NCBI GenBank assembly: GCA_016182785.1
Contig: JACPFU010000040.1
Coordinates: forward strand, 1-51,109
Length of the DNA: 51,109 nucleotides
Direction of reading: 5' to 3'
Origin: Lysobacterales bacterium
GTDB lineage: Bacteria; Pseudomonadota; Gammaproteobacteria; Xanthomonadales; Ahniellaceae
The notes under the pieces were generated by a model. The model was not told the origin of the DNA. It ran no database searches and was given only the letters and a program-made list of their open reading frames with translations. The translations under genes were made by a program, and so were the position numbers. How positions within the stretch are numbered: the stretch's first letter is position 1; each line of letters begins with the position of its first letter. This document shows, one piece after another, positions 35,294 to 44,180 of the stretch.

Positions 35294-36001
35294 TCAGTCC
35301 GCGGCTTGGAACAAGCGAGCGCGCTCGTCCTCGCCCAGCACGCGCCACTGCCCGGGCGCCAGATCGCCGAGGTCGAGTCCGCCAATGCGTTCGCGATGCA
35401 GCGCTTCGACATGGTTGCCGACCGCCGCGAACATGCGCCGCACCTGGTGGTAGCGGCCCTCGTGCAGGGTCAGGCGCGCGCGGCGCGGCGCCAGCGCTTC
35501 CAGTTCTGCCGGCAGCAGCGGCGTGTGCTCGGATTCGAGCAGCAGCGTGCCACTCGCGAACTGCGCGGCGACGTCGTCCGCCAGATCCTGCGCCAGCGTC
35601 GCGACGTAGACCTTGGCCAGTTCCGACTTCGGCGAAGTGATCCGGTGCAGCAGCTGGCCGTCGTCGGTCAGCAGCAGCAGACCGCTGGTATCGCGATCGA
35701 GGCGGCCGACGGTCGACAGCAACGGATCGCGCAGGCGAAACCGCGGCGGCAGCAGGTCATAGACCAGCCGCCCCTGGTCCTTGCGCGAGCAGGTGTAACC
35801 GACCGGCTTGTGCAGCATCAGCAGCAGCCCGGGTGGCGGATCGAGCGGTTCCGCGTCGACGCGGATGTCGGCATGCGCGGGCTGGTCGTCGGCATAGAGC
35901 ACCTCGCCGCGGGCATCGGTGATGCGCCCGGCGCGAAACATCTGCGCGACTTCCTTGCGACTGCCGTAGCCGAGATTGGCGAGGTGCTTGACCAGTTTCA
36001 T
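35294..36001 (-). CDS. rsuA: 16S rRNA pseudouridine synthase, RsuA type
   Basis: A 235-residue pseudouridine synthase closest to RsuA, which isomerises U516 of 16S rRNA. An S4-like N-terminal domain (KHLANLGYGSRKEVAQMFRAGRITD) precedes the catalytic domain with the active Asp in VGRLDRDTSGLLLLTDDG (about 107-124), the RITSPKSELAKVY segment and the RsuA-like C-terminal EGRYHQVRRMFAAVGNHVEALHRERIGG region. It overlaps rsmC by 4 bases, so two 16S rRNA modification enzymes are produced together at the end of a long coupled run. Confidence 0.85.
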   Translation of the reverse strand: MKLVKHLANLGYGSRKEVAQMFRAGRITDARGEVLYADDQPAHADIRVDAEPLDPPPGLLLMLHKPVGYTCSRKDQGRLVYDLLPPRFRLRDPLLSTVGRLDRDTSGLLLLTDDGQLLHRITSPKSELAKVYVATLAQDLADDVAAQFASGTLLLESEHTPLLPAELEALAPRRARLTLHEGRYHQVRRMFAAVGNHVEALHRERIGGLDLGDLAPGQWRVLGEDERARLFQAAD

Positions 36002-37056
36002 GAACCTGCTCCGACGCCCGCGTGGCGGGCCGTGATGACCTTGAAGCCGTGCGCCTGCGCCACGCAACGCACTTGCGCGAAATGCGTCGCCAGCGCCGCT
36101 TCGTAGGGCAAGTGCCGGTTCGCGACCAGCCACAGCTGCCCGCCCGGGCGCAGCGCCGCGGCGGCGGCGGCGATGAACTGGCAGCCGATGTCGGGACGAT
36201 CGGCGCGACCCTCGGCATGGAACGGCGGGTTGCTGACGATGCAGTCGTAGCGGCGCGACAGGCCGCGCGCCACGTCGTGCCACAGGAAGTCGAGCGCATG
36301 CGTGGCCGCGAACGGTTCCAGGTTGGCGCGCGCCAGCGCCAGCGCCGCGGCGTCGGCCTCGATTGCATCGAGCGCGACCACGCCCGGGCAATGCGCAAGC
36401 AGCGCGCGCGACAGGTAACCGTAGCCGCAGCCGAGATCGGCGGCGTGCCCGCGCAGGTCCTCGGGCAGATGTTGCGCGAGCAGACCCGAGGCGACATCGA
36501 CGCGATCCCACGAGAACACGCCGGGGTGACTCAGCAGGCCGTGCGCCGCGACCACGCGCGGAGTCACGAGCGCGCGCCACTGTTCCTGCAGGTTGGCGTC
36601 GAGGCTGGCGTCGGGAGCGCTCCAGTAGACGCGACAGCGGTGCTTCGACCGCACCTGCAGCGGCCCGACCAGACGCTGCAGGTCGGCCTCGCCGGAACGT
36701 GCGCCTTCCTCGTTGGCCTGGCACGCGACCAGCACGCCACCCGGCTCCAGCAACGACATCGCCTGCGCGAACGCGGCGCGCGCGGCTTCCCGGCTGCGGG
36801 GTGGCAGCAGCATCACCAGCGGGTAACGCTGCGCCCCGGCATCGGCGCGCACCGCAAGGCCCGCGGCCTGCAGTGCATCGAACGCCGGCTTGAACGCGCT
36901 CACGCACTGCAGTCCCGGCCAGTCCTGCGGCTGCAGCCCGCCGCCTGCGCGCGCATTCAGGAACAGCGCGCCGCCCGACTGCGGCCAGGCCAACCACCCT
37001 TCGCGCCACGGCAGGAACAGGGTGCGCAACAGATCGTGGTCGGGATCAGCAGTCAC
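35998..37056 (-). CDS. rsmC: 16S rRNA (guanine-N2) methyltransferase, RsmC type
   Basis: A 352-residue tandem methyltransferase of the RsmC/RlmG family; E. coli RsmC (343 residues) makes m2G1207 in 16S rRNA. The degenerate N-terminal domain has no SAM motif; the C-terminal domain has the SAM loop HAADLGCGYGYLSRALL (about 205-221), the acidic ALDAIEAD strand and the catalytic SNPPFH motif near 275-280. Start is GTG at 37056, forming a GTGA overlap with the ABC ATPase stop; its TGA overlaps the rsuA ATG. Confidence 0.88.
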   Translation of the reverse strand: MTADPDHDLLRTLFLPWREGWLAWPQSGGALFLNARAGGGLQPQDWPGLQCVSAFKPAFDALQAAGLAVRADAGAQRYPLVMLLPPRSREAARAAFAQAMSLLEPGGVLVACQANEEGARSGEADLQRLVGPLQVRSKHRCRVYWSAPDASLDANLQEQWRALVTPRVVAAHGLLSHPGVFSWDRVDVASGLLAQHLPEDLRGHAADLGCGYGYLSRALLAHCPGVVALDAIEADAAALALARANLEPFAATHALDFLWHDVARGLSRRYDCIVSNPPFHAEGRADRPDIGCQFIAAAAAALRPGGQLWLVANRHLPYEAALATHFAQVRCVAQAHGFKVITARHAGVGAGS

Positions 37057-38618
37057 GACGGTCGGGCTTCGGCGGCGGCATCGGCGCAGTGTAGTGGCGC
37101 ACCCGCGCCCGCTGCCGCGATCAGCGCGCGGGTGTGCGGGTGCTGCGGATCGGCGAGCACGGCCGCGGTCGCGCCCTGCTCGACCACGCGACCATGTTCG
37201 AGCACCAGCACGCGGTCGCACAGTGCGCGCACTGTCGCCAGGTCGTGCGAGATGAATACCAGCGTCAGTTTCCGCTCGCGCTGCAGTTGCTGCAGCAGGT
37301 CCAGAATCCCGGCCTGCACCGTCCGATCCAGCGCCGACAGCGCCTCGTCGCAGACCAGCACCTCGGGATCGAGCGCCAGCGCGCGCGCGATCGCGACGCG
37401 CTGCTTCTGTCCACCCGAGAGTTGATGCGGCAGGCGCTGCGCCAGCTCCGGCGCGAGCTGGACCGCGGCCAGCAACTCGCGCACCCGCTGCGGCCAGCTG
37501 GCGCGCGCGCCGTGGCCGTGCAGTGCCAGCGGTTCGCTCAGACAATCGGCGACGCGAAGGCGCGGATCGAGCGCGCTGCCCGGGTCCTGGAACACGATCT
37601 GCACCTTGCGCCGCCACGCCTTGCGCGCGGAGGCGCTGAGCGCGAACGGGTCGGCGCCGGCGATGCGCAGCGATTGCGCGTGGCCGCGCTGCAACGCGAG
37701 CAACACCCGCGCCAGCGTCGACTTGCCGCTGCCGGACGCACCGACCACGCCGAGCGCGGCGCCGCGTGCCAGCGCGAACGAAACCTCGCGCAGCGCCGGG
37801 TGCCGCGCGTAGTCCGCACCGAGCCCACGCACCTCCACGATCGGTGCCGCAACCACTTCCGCCGGTGGCCGCCGCAGCGCTGCCGCCGCGACCAGCTGCT
37901 GCGCCAGCGCGCTCGGCGGCTGCGCGAAGAATGCATCCGCCGCCGCCAGCGCATCGACCGCGCCGGCATGCAGCAGCAACACGCGCCCGGCGACACGGCG
38001 CACCGCGTGCAGGTCGTGGCTGATGAACAACAAGGCCATCGCGCGCTCGCGGCGCAGGCGGTCGAGCAGTTCGAGCACGCCTTGCGCGGCGAGCGGGTCG
38101 AGCGCGCTGGTGAGCTCGTCGGCGATCAGCAGTTGCGGCGAGGCGGCCAGCGCCAGCGCGATCATCACGCGCTGGCGCTGGCCTCCGGAAAGCTGGTGCG
38201 GATAGCGCGCCGCGAAACCCGCCGCTTCGTCCAGGCCGACCTCGCGCAGCGCCGCGGCGACACTGGTGGCGGATGCGGCCCGGCGCAGCGCTTCGTCCAG
38301 CTGCACGCCGATGCGCCGCAGCGGATGCAGGCTCGCGGCCGCGTCCTGGAACACCATCGCGATGCGTCGCCCGCGCAGTTGCGCGTGGCGCTTCGCCGTC
38401 AGCAGCTCGCCAGCGAAGCGCAGCGTGCCGCTCACGCTGGCGCCGGGCGGCAGCAGCCCGATCAGCGCCCGCGCCAGCGTCGACTTGCCGCTGCCGGATT
38501 CACCGAGCACCGCCAGGCATTCGCCGGTCGCGAGCTCGAACCCGATCTGGCGCAGCGTTTCGGCACCGCCGCGATGGCGCAGCGTGAGCGCATCGACTGC
38601 GAGCAGCGGCGCATTCAT
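37053..38618 (-). CDS. double ABC ATPase, DppD-DppF (peptide/nickel import) type
   Basis: A 521-residue protein with two complete ABC cassettes in one chain. First: Walker A GESGSGKST near 37-45 and signature HQLSGGQRQRV near 145. Second: Walker A GASGSGKST near 291 and signature HQLSGGQKQRV near 400, with Walker B ALDPEVLVCDEALSALD. This fused layout is typical of dipeptide/oligopeptide/nickel importers, so it should power the permease encoded just upstream. Both cassettes look functional. It overlaps both neighbours by 4 bases. Confidence 0.9.
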   Translation of the reverse strand: MNAPLLAVDALTLRHRGGAETLRQIGFELATGECLAVLGESGSGKSTLARALIGLLPPGASVSGTLRFAGELLTAKRHAQLRGRRIAMVFQDAAASLHPLRRIGVQLDEALRRAASATSVAAALREVGLDEAAGFAARYPHQLSGGQRQRVMIALALAASPQLLIADELTSALDPLAAQGVLELLDRLRRERAMALLFISHDLHAVRRVAGRVLLLHAGAVDALAAADAFFAQPPSALAQQLVAAAALRRPPAEVVAAPIVEVRGLGADYARHPALREVSFALARGAALGVVGASGSGKSTLARVLLALQRGHAQSLRIAGADPFALSASARKAWRRKVQIVFQDPGSALDPRLRVADCLSEPLALHGHGARASWPQRVRELLAAVQLAPELAQRLPHQLSGGQKQRVAIARALALDPEVLVCDEALSALDRTVQAGILDLLQQLQRERKLTLVFISHDLATVRALCDRVLVLEHGRVVEQGATAAVLADPQHPHTRALIAAAGAGAPLHCADAAAEARPS

Positions 38619-39430
38619 GCGCGCAGATCGCGACGCGCGCGCAACGCGTCGCCGAGCAGGGTGAAGGCGACCAGCAGCAGCGCCAGGAAGGTTGCCGGCG
38701 CCAGCAGCACCCAGGGTGCGTCCTCCAGTTCCTGCACGCCCTCGGCGAGCAGCCCGCCGAGGCTGACTGCGGGCTCGTCGAGCCCGAGGCCGAGGAAACT
38801 CAGGAATGACTCGACCAGGATCGCCTGCGGAATCGCCAGACTCAGATAGACAAAGGCGAAGCCGAGCAGGTTCGGCGCGATGTGTCGCGTCAGCAGCCAC
38901 CACGGCCCGGCCCCGAGCGCGCGCGCCGCCTGCACGAACGGCAGCACGCGCAGGCGCGCGGCCTCGGCGCGCAGCATGCGTGCGAGGTCGATGCTGGCGT
39001 AGGCCCCGACCGCGAGCACCAGCAGCACGCCGCTGCGCCCGAACAGCGTGAGCAGCAGCACCACGATCAGCAGGAACGGCAGCGCCGAGACCACGTCCAG
39101 CGCGCGCATCATCACCCGCTCGCTTCCGCCGCCGAGGGTTCCGGCGAGCGCGCCATAAGCCAGCCCAAACGCGAGCGCACACAGCCCGGCGCCGAAGCCG
39201 AGCAGCAGCGACACGCGCCCGGCCAGCAGCGTGCGCACGAACACGTCGCGGCCGATCGCGTCCGATCCGAGCCAGTGCCCGTGCGCCCAGCCGGGCGCGA
39301 CCTGCAGCAGTTCCCAGTCGCTGTGCCAGGCGTCGAACGGACGCAGCCACGGCCCGACCAGGCTGGCGCAGGCGAGCAGCACGAACAAGCCGATGGCGCT
39401 GCGCAGGCTGCGCTCGCCGCCCACGGTCAA
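38615..39430 (-). CDS. OppC/DppC-type ABC permease
   Basis: A 271-residue inner-membrane permease with about six helices: one N-terminal helix (SAIGLFVLLACASLVGP), the WLGSDAIGRDVFVRTL segment typical of OppC, and the EAA coupling loop with QAARALGAGPWWLLTRHIAPN around 165-185. The start is the TTG at 39430, because it yields a 4-base TTGA overlap with the EAL gene, the same spacing as the next three junctions; GTG at 39424 is the alternative. A matching OppB permease and an OppA binding protein are absent from this window, so they must be encoded elsewhere or the importer is incomplete. Confidence 0.85.
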   Translation of the reverse strand: MTVGGERSLRSAIGLFVLLACASLVGPWLRPFDAWHSDWELLQVAPGWAHGHWLGSDAIGRDVFVRTLLAGRVSLLLGFGAGLCALAFGLAYGALAGTLGGGSERVMMRALDVVSALPFLLIVVLLLTLFGRSGVLLVLAVGAYASIDLARMLRAEAARLRVLPFVQAARALGAGPWWLLTRHIAPNLLGFAFVYLSLAIPQAILVESFLSFLGLGLDEPAVSLGGLLAEGVQELEDAPWVLLAPATFLALLLVAFTLLGDALRARRDLRA

Positions 39431-42057
39431 CGCGGCAGCAGCGCCGCGAGATCGAGCCCGGCCAGGCGGCGCGGTTCGCCGAGCCAGTTGCCCTGCGCGT
39501 ACTCGATGCCGCAGCGGCGCAGCGCCGCGAGCGTCGCAAAGGAGTCGACATGCTCGCCGATCACCGCCAGCTTCATCGACTTGGCCAACCCGGCGATCGA
39601 CGACACCATGGTGTGGTCGAGCTCGTTGTCGGCCATGCCCTCGACGAAGCTGCCCTCGATCTTGACGAAGTCGACCGGCAGGTGGCGCAGGTGCGTGAAC
39701 GAGGAGAAGCCGGTGCCGAAGTCGTCGAGCGCGAAGCGACAGCCGATCTCGCGCAGCTGGTTCATGAAGCGACGCACGGTGTGCATCGAGGTCATCTCGC
39801 TGGTCTCGGTGATCTCGAACACCAGCGCGCGCGGCGGAACGTTCGAGGCGCGGATGGCATTGGTGATCAGCGCCATCGATTCGGAATCGGCCAGCGTCTG
39901 GTTCGACAGGTTGATGTTGAAGGCGATGCGTCCGACCAGGTCGGCGCGCTGGCCGAGCTCGGCCAGCGCGTGCTGCACCACCCACAAGTCGATCTTCGGC
40001 ATCATCCCGACGCGCTCGGCCAGCGGCACGAACACCCCCGGCAACACCTGCTCGCCGCGGCGGTCACGCATGCGCAGCAGCAGTTCGCACAGGATCTCGT
40101 GGCCGGGCGCACCGAGTCGCCAGCCATCGCGCGCGCCGATTCCCGCTTCCTCGTGCGCCAGCGCCGCCAGCGGCACGATCGGCTGCACCTCGAACTCGAA
40201 GCGGTTTTCCTCGATCGCGTCGCGCAGCTTGCTGGTCCAGCCGGCTTCGAGTTCGCGTGCGATGCGCGTGTCCTGCTCGCCGACCCAGATCTGGGTCTGG
40301 TCGCGACCGCGATGCTTGGCGGTCTTGCAGGCGACGCGCGCGTGCTCCAGCACGTACTCGGCGCTCGGCGTGTCGCGCGAGACCACGGCGACGCCGAGCG
40401 ACACGGTGGCGTTGCGCTGATGCTGGTTGACGGTATAGCGGCAACCGTGTGCGAGTTCGCGGAAGCCGTCGGCGAGCGTGAACAGGTTGTCGAGCTGGAC
40501 GCCGGTCAGCAACAGCACCAGGCGATCGCCCTCCAGGCGCGCGAGCACGTCGCCCTCGCGCAGGTGCTTGGCCAGCGCCTGCGCCAGGTCGGCCACCAGG
40601 CGATCGCCGACCGCCGGCCCGCCGGCATCGACGATGTGGGTGTAGCGGTCGATGTCGAAATACAGCAGCGCGCCGTAGCCGCCGTGCTCGCGCCGGCGCG
40701 CGATGTCCTGCGCCAGCAGCTGCGCGAAATGACGACCGTTGTAGAGCCCGGTGAGCGGGTCGTGCACCAGCTCCCAGCGCAGCTGCTCGGTGTTCTTGCG
40801 CTCGCCGATGTCGCGGAACACCACCACCGAGCCCTCGCGGCGGGCGCCGATGGTCAGCGGCAACACCGACACCTCCACCGGCACCGCCGCGCGCTCGACA
40901 TTCCAGAACACGGTCTCGATGCGCGCCACCGACTCGCCGCTGCGATACACCTGCAGCAGCGGCGAATCCGCGTCCGCCACCGGCTTGCCGTGCTCGTCGG
41001 AATGGTGGATCGCCTGTTGCGCGTTCATGCCGATCAGCGCCGCCTCGTCGTCGTGGCCGAGGATGCGCAACGCCATCGGGTTGACGAAATTGATCACCCC
41101 ATCGCGGTCGACGCCGAACACGCCGTCGCCGACCGAGCCGAGGATGCCATCCAGGCGCTGCTTCTCGGACTGCGCGTTCTTCTGCATGCGGATCTGGCGC
41201 GCGAGCCCGCCGATGCGCGCGAGGAACAGCTCCTTGGCCTCGTTCTTGAACGTGCATTCGACCGCACCGGCTTCGAGGCAGCGCTTGATGATGTCCTCGC
41301 GATAGGTGCCGGTGATGATCGCGATCGAAGCGCCCGCGGTGGCCGGCAGCGCCTTCAACCGACGGCACAGCTCGTCGCCGCTGCCGTCGGGCAGGAAGTA
41401 GTCGAGGATGAACAGGTCGTAGGACGCGGCCGTGGCCTTGGCGAACGCCTCGGAAATGGTGCCGGCGACTTCGCAGTCGTAGCCGTTGCGCTCCAGCAAC
41501 TGCTTGTAGGCGAGGCGGATGCTGGCCGAGTCGTCGACGAACAGCACGCGCACGCCAAGGCGCTCGCTCGTCGCTGCGGCAGCGGGTTCGGCCGCTGCCA
41601 CGGCCTGCGGCTGCACCGCGGTTGCGGGCGCAGCCGTTGCCTGGGCATCGACCGCGGCCGTCGCGGCCGCCGTCGGCGCATTCGGCAGCAGCTGGCGCAT
41701 CACCGCCGGAATGCGCGAGAAGTTCGCCCACAGCAGGAACACCGCTTCGGCGCGTTCGGCGACGAAGGCGTCGAGCAGCGGGTTCTTCTCGTGCCCGAGC
41801 AGCAGCACCGCGGTGCGGCGCACGCGCGGATTGCGCAGGTACAGCAGCAGGTCCTCGAAGTCGCGGCCGATGCGCGCCGGCGCACCGAGGATCAGCAGGC
41901 CATAGGGCTGGCCCATGTCGGTGGCGCGGCTGAGGTGATCGAGGGTATCGGCGTAGCTCGACAGCTCCGACCACGAGGCGATCTGTGCCGCCTGCAGCGT
42001 GCGCGTCAGCAGATGATGCAGGGTCGCCGAACGCTCGACGACGAGGATGCCAGTCAC
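39427..42057 (-). CDS. REC-PAS-GGDEF-EAL c-di-GMP regulator
   Basis: An 876-residue signalling protein. Residues 1-125 resemble a receiver domain without its phosphoacceptor Asp; 170-295 is a true receiver (VDDS at 174-177, D219, T249/T251, K271); about 300-420 is a PAS domain; 425-590 is GGDEF-like, with the signature changed to E509-G-D-R, so cyclase activity is unlikely; 600-870 is EAL with the catalytic set E658, N714, E748, D778-D779, K799, E835 and Q855 present. It should therefore hydrolyse c-di-GMP. The Ala-rich linker 127-165 separates the two receivers. It is the first gene of a five-gene coupled run, ahead of an ABC permease. Confidence 0.92.
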   Translation of the reverse strand: MTGILVVERSATLHHLLTRTLQAAQIASWSELSSYADTLDHLSRATDMGQPYGLLILGAPARIGRDFEDLLLYLRNPRVRRTAVLLLGHEKNPLLDAFVAERAEAVFLLWANFSRIPAVMRQLLPNAPTAAATAAVDAQATAAPATAVQPQAVAAAEPAAAATSERLGVRVLFVDDSASIRLAYKQLLERNGYDCEVAGTISEAFAKATAASYDLFILDYFLPDGSGDELCRRLKALPATAGASIAIITGTYREDIIKRCLEAGAVECTFKNEAKELFLARIGGLARQIRMQKNAQSEKQRLDGILGSVGDGVFGVDRDGVINFVNPMALRILGHDDEAALIGMNAQQAIHHSDEHGKPVADADSPLLQVYRSGESVARIETVFWNVERAAVPVEVSVLPLTIGARREGSVVVFRDIGERKNTEQLRWELVHDPLTGLYNGRHFAQLLAQDIARRREHGGYGALLYFDIDRYTHIVDAGGPAVGDRLVADLAQALAKHLREGDVLARLEGDRLVLLLTGVQLDNLFTLADGFRELAHGCRYTVNQHQRNATVSLGVAVVSRDTPSAEYVLEHARVACKTAKHRGRDQTQIWVGEQDTRIARELEAGWTSKLRDAIEENRFEFEVQPIVPLAALAHEEAGIGARDGWRLGAPGHEILCELLLRMRDRRGEQVLPGVFVPLAERVGMMPKIDLWVVQHALAELGQRADLVGRIAFNINLSNQTLADSESMALITNAIRASNVPPRALVFEITETSEMTSMHTVRRFMNQLREIGCRFALDDFGTGFSSFTHLRHLPVDFVKIEGSFVEGMADNELDHTMVSSIAGLAKSMKLAVIGEHVDSFATLAALRRCGIEYAQGNWLGEPRRLAGLDLAALLPR

Positions 42058-42150
42058 ACCATTCTCCCCAATCCCTTGAACCGCAGCTTCGCCCCAGCGG
42101 GCCCGGCATTCTGGCTACGGCGACGCGGTTTCGGCAAGCCGTGTGCCGCC

Positions 42151-42759
42151 TCAGCGCGCAAACAGGCCGGCGGCGGCCGGGCGCGCCTTGAGGCGGGCGT
42201 GATAGGCCGCGAGCGCCGGGTATTCGGCGAAGTTCACGTCGCAGCGCTGCTGCAGTTCGAGGCCATGCCCGAGCAGGATGTCGACGATGGTGAAGCGCGC
42301 GCAGACCCACTCGCGCCCGAGCATGCGCCGGTCGAGGGTGGCCAGGTGCGGCATCAGGCGCTGGGTCGAGGCTTCGAGCATCGCCGGGTCGGGCTGGAAC
42401 ATCTTGTAGACCATCAGCGGATAGGTCGCGGCGTCGAGCGTGCTCGCGGCGAAGAAGTACCAGCTCAGGAACTCGGCGCGGCCGGGCTCGCCCTCGAACA
42501 GCGCCAGCTGCGCGCCGCGGTGGGTCTCGGCCAGGTGCAGGCAGATCGCCGCCGAATCGAACTGGGTGACGCCGTCCTGCACGATCGCGGGCACCAGTCC
42601 GGTCGGGTTGATCTTGCGGTACTCGGCGCCGCGATGCTCGCCGGCGCGGGCGTCGAGGCGGTGTTCCTCGATGCTCAGGCCGAGTTCGTTCGCGAGCCAG
42701 CGCACGCGCGAACCACGGTCGAAGGACACGAAGCTGTACAGCTGGATCGATTCGCTCAT
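42151..42759 (-). CDS. glutathione S-transferase family protein
   Basis: A 202-residue GST-fold protein. Thioredoxin-like N-terminal domain with YSFVSFDRGSRVRWLANELGL near 8-28, the NPTGLVPAIV cis-proline loop near 51-60 and the DSAAICLHLAE glutathione-anchoring segment near 67-77; all-helical C-terminal domain with FTIVDILLGHGL near 155-166. The catalytic residue (Ser or Cys at the start of helix 1) is not obvious. Start moved to the Met at 42759, where the GST fold begins. It is 93 bases from the start of the divergent DUF6916 gene. Confidence 0.88.
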   Translation of the reverse strand: MSESIQLYSFVSFDRGSRVRWLANELGLSIEEHRLDARAGEHRGAEYRKINPTGLVPAIVQDGVTQFDSAAICLHLAETHRGAQLALFEGEPGRAEFLSWYFFAASTLDAATYPLMVYKMFQPDPAMLEASTQRLMPHLATLDRRMLGREWVCARFTIVDILLGHGLELQQRCDVNFAEYPALAAYHARLKARPAAAGLFAR

Positions 42760-42852
42760 GACGGGCTCCGGAAGCGGGACTGCAGGGTAGCCGATGCGCT
42801 TGACCGCGGGCAGTTCCGGAGCGAGTCTGCGCGCCCCGAAAGGACGCCGCGC

Positions 42853-43137
42853 ATGCTCGATCTCGCCTCCCTCACTCCCGCCCAGTTCGAGCCGTTGCTC
42901 GGCAGCCGCTTTGCGGTGAACGGCATCGCCGATGTGCTGGAACTGTTGTCGGTAACCAGGCTGCAATCGCCCTCGCCGCGCGCCGAGCCGTTCTCGCTGA
43001 CCTTCGGCTCGAACACGCACCGCCTGCTGCAGTCCACGTTCCGGCTCGGGCATCCCGACCTCGGTGAACTCGACCTATTCCTGGTGCCGCTGCAGCCGGA
43101 CGCGCGCGGCGCGCTCTACGAGGCGGTGTTCAACTGA
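42853..43137 (+). CDS. DUF6916 domain protein
   Basis: A 94-residue beta-rich protein of the type annotated DUF6916, seen beside tail-collar/MdpB-like genes in other proteobacteria. Marks: opening LASLTPAQFEPLLGSRF, PRAEPFSLTFGSN, the RLGHPDLGELDLFLVPL strand pair and the C-terminal GALYEAVFN. It is probably a partner or capping module of the collar proteins, but no activity is known. Its 3' end overlaps the convergent GNAT gene by 22 bases. Start at ATG 42853, the only Met that gives the complete domain. Confidence 0.8.
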   Translation: MLDLASLTPAQFEPLLGSRFAVNGIADVLELLSVTRLQSPSPRAEPFSLTFGSNTHRLLQSTFRLGHPDLGELDLFLVPLQPDARGALYEAVFN

Positions 43138-43670
43138 AGCGCGGGCGGTGTCCAGCCGAGGAAATGGTAGACGCCGCGGTCCTCGACCAGCTCGAAGCCG
43201 AGCCGCGCATACAGCCGCTGCGCCGGGTTGTTCGGCTCGACGTGCAGGGTGATGCGGCGCGACTGCGCCACCGCCGCCAGCATCAGCGCACGCAGCAGTT
43301 CCTGGCCGATGCCGCGCCCGCGCCAGTTCGGCAGCAGCGCGATGTCCATCAGCCGGAATTCTCCGGCCGATGCGTACAGGTAAACGCGCCCGAACGGCTC
43401 CGCTGCACATTCGAGCAGGGCGAGCAGCGCGCCCGGGTAGTTCTGGCGGTAGTGCGCCGCCTGCAGCCGCGACTGCTCGTGCAGGAAACCGTGCTTGGCC
43501 GCATCCGGCCACGGCAGCGGTGCGAGCTCGTCCCACCGCGTCGTTGCGTACAACGCATCGACGAAGGGCTGGTCGGCCGCGCGTTCTTCGCGCCAGCTCC
43601 AGCCCTGGCCCTTGAGCGCGAGCGCCGCGACCATTGCGTCGAGGGCTCGCTCCAGCAGCACGCGGCTCAC
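43116..43670 (-). CDS. GNAT-family N-acetyltransferase
   Basis: A 184-residue acetyltransferase. The acetyl-CoA loop is DIALLPNWRGRGIGQELLRALM near 112-133 (R/Q-x-x-G-x-G form), followed by the ITLHVEPNNPAQRLYARLGFELVE region typical of GNAT strands 5 and helix 4. The first 100 residues contain the variable substrate domain (HYRQNYPGALLALLE). Substrate unknown; it may modify the amino terminus or a side chain of one of the exported cluster proteins, but this is speculation. It overlaps the Tat-signal gene upstream by 4 bases. Confidence 0.85.
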   Translation of the reverse strand: MSRVLLERALDAMVAALALKGQGWSWREERAADQPFVDALYATTRWDELAPLPWPDAAKHGFLHEQSRLQAAHYRQNYPGALLALLECAAEPFGRVYLYASAGEFRLMDIALLPNWRGRGIGQELLRALMLAAVAQSRRITLHVEPNNPAQRLYARLGFELVEDRGVYHFLGWTPPALQLNTAS

Positions 43671-44170
43671 GCCGCGACCGCACCCACGTCGAGGTCGACC
43701 GCGGCGATCTCAACGCCGTCGCGGCACAACGTCAGGCAATAGCGGCCCGCCGACAACGCCGAACCCATGCCGGTGGATGCGGCGCAGGCAGCGGTCGCGA
43801 TGCAGTCGTCGTGCACACGCCCGTTCGCTGCCTCGAAGCCGATCAGTCGGCGCGGGTCCACCGGCAAGCGCAGCCGCTGGCTTGCGCCGGTGGCTCCGAA
43901 TGAGGCCAGATCGAAGGCCTGCGCGCCGGCATCGGTCGCGAACCAGGCGCGCACGCGCAGCGGCTCGCGCTGCGCCTGCAGCACGCGTGGCGCGACGCGC
44001 AATTGCAGCTGCGCGCCGGTTGCGACGGGCTGGCTGCAGTCGCCGACGCGATCGAGGCGCATCGACACTTCCGGTGCGGGCGCGGCGGCGAACACCCGCG
44101 ACACCGGCGCGAGCAGGCTGGCGCAGGCGCCGACGCAGGCAGCATTCCTCAGGAACGAACGGCGTTGCAT
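43667..44170 (-). CDS. exported protein with Tat-like signal, unknown function
   Basis: A 167-residue protein with a twin-arginine-like signal (QRRSFLRN at 2-9, hydrophobic to about 28, AAA cleavage). The mature part is beta-rich and contains several Cys (DDCIATAACAAS, CLTLCRDG), resembling a small immunoglobulin-type or lectin-like fold. It sits 10 bases after the third collar gene and overlaps the GNAT gene by 4 bases, so it is part of the same transcript as the collar genes. No family recognised by eye. Confidence 0.75.
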   Translation of the reverse strand: MQRRSFLRNAACVGACASLLAPVSRVFAAAPAPEVSMRLDRVGDCSQPVATGAQLQLRVAPRVLQAQREPLRVRAWFATDAGAQAFDLASFGATGASQRLRLPVDPRRLIGFEAANGRVHDDCIATAACAASTGMGSALSAGRYCLTLCRDGVEIAAVDLDVGAVAA

Positions 44171-44180
44171 GGGGATCTCC

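Noticed and set aside
39550..42852. Long plus-strand open frame reaching into the DUF6916 gene
   Set aside because: Only the last 94 codons (42853-43137) show family similarity; the rest is antisense to the EAL and GST genes.
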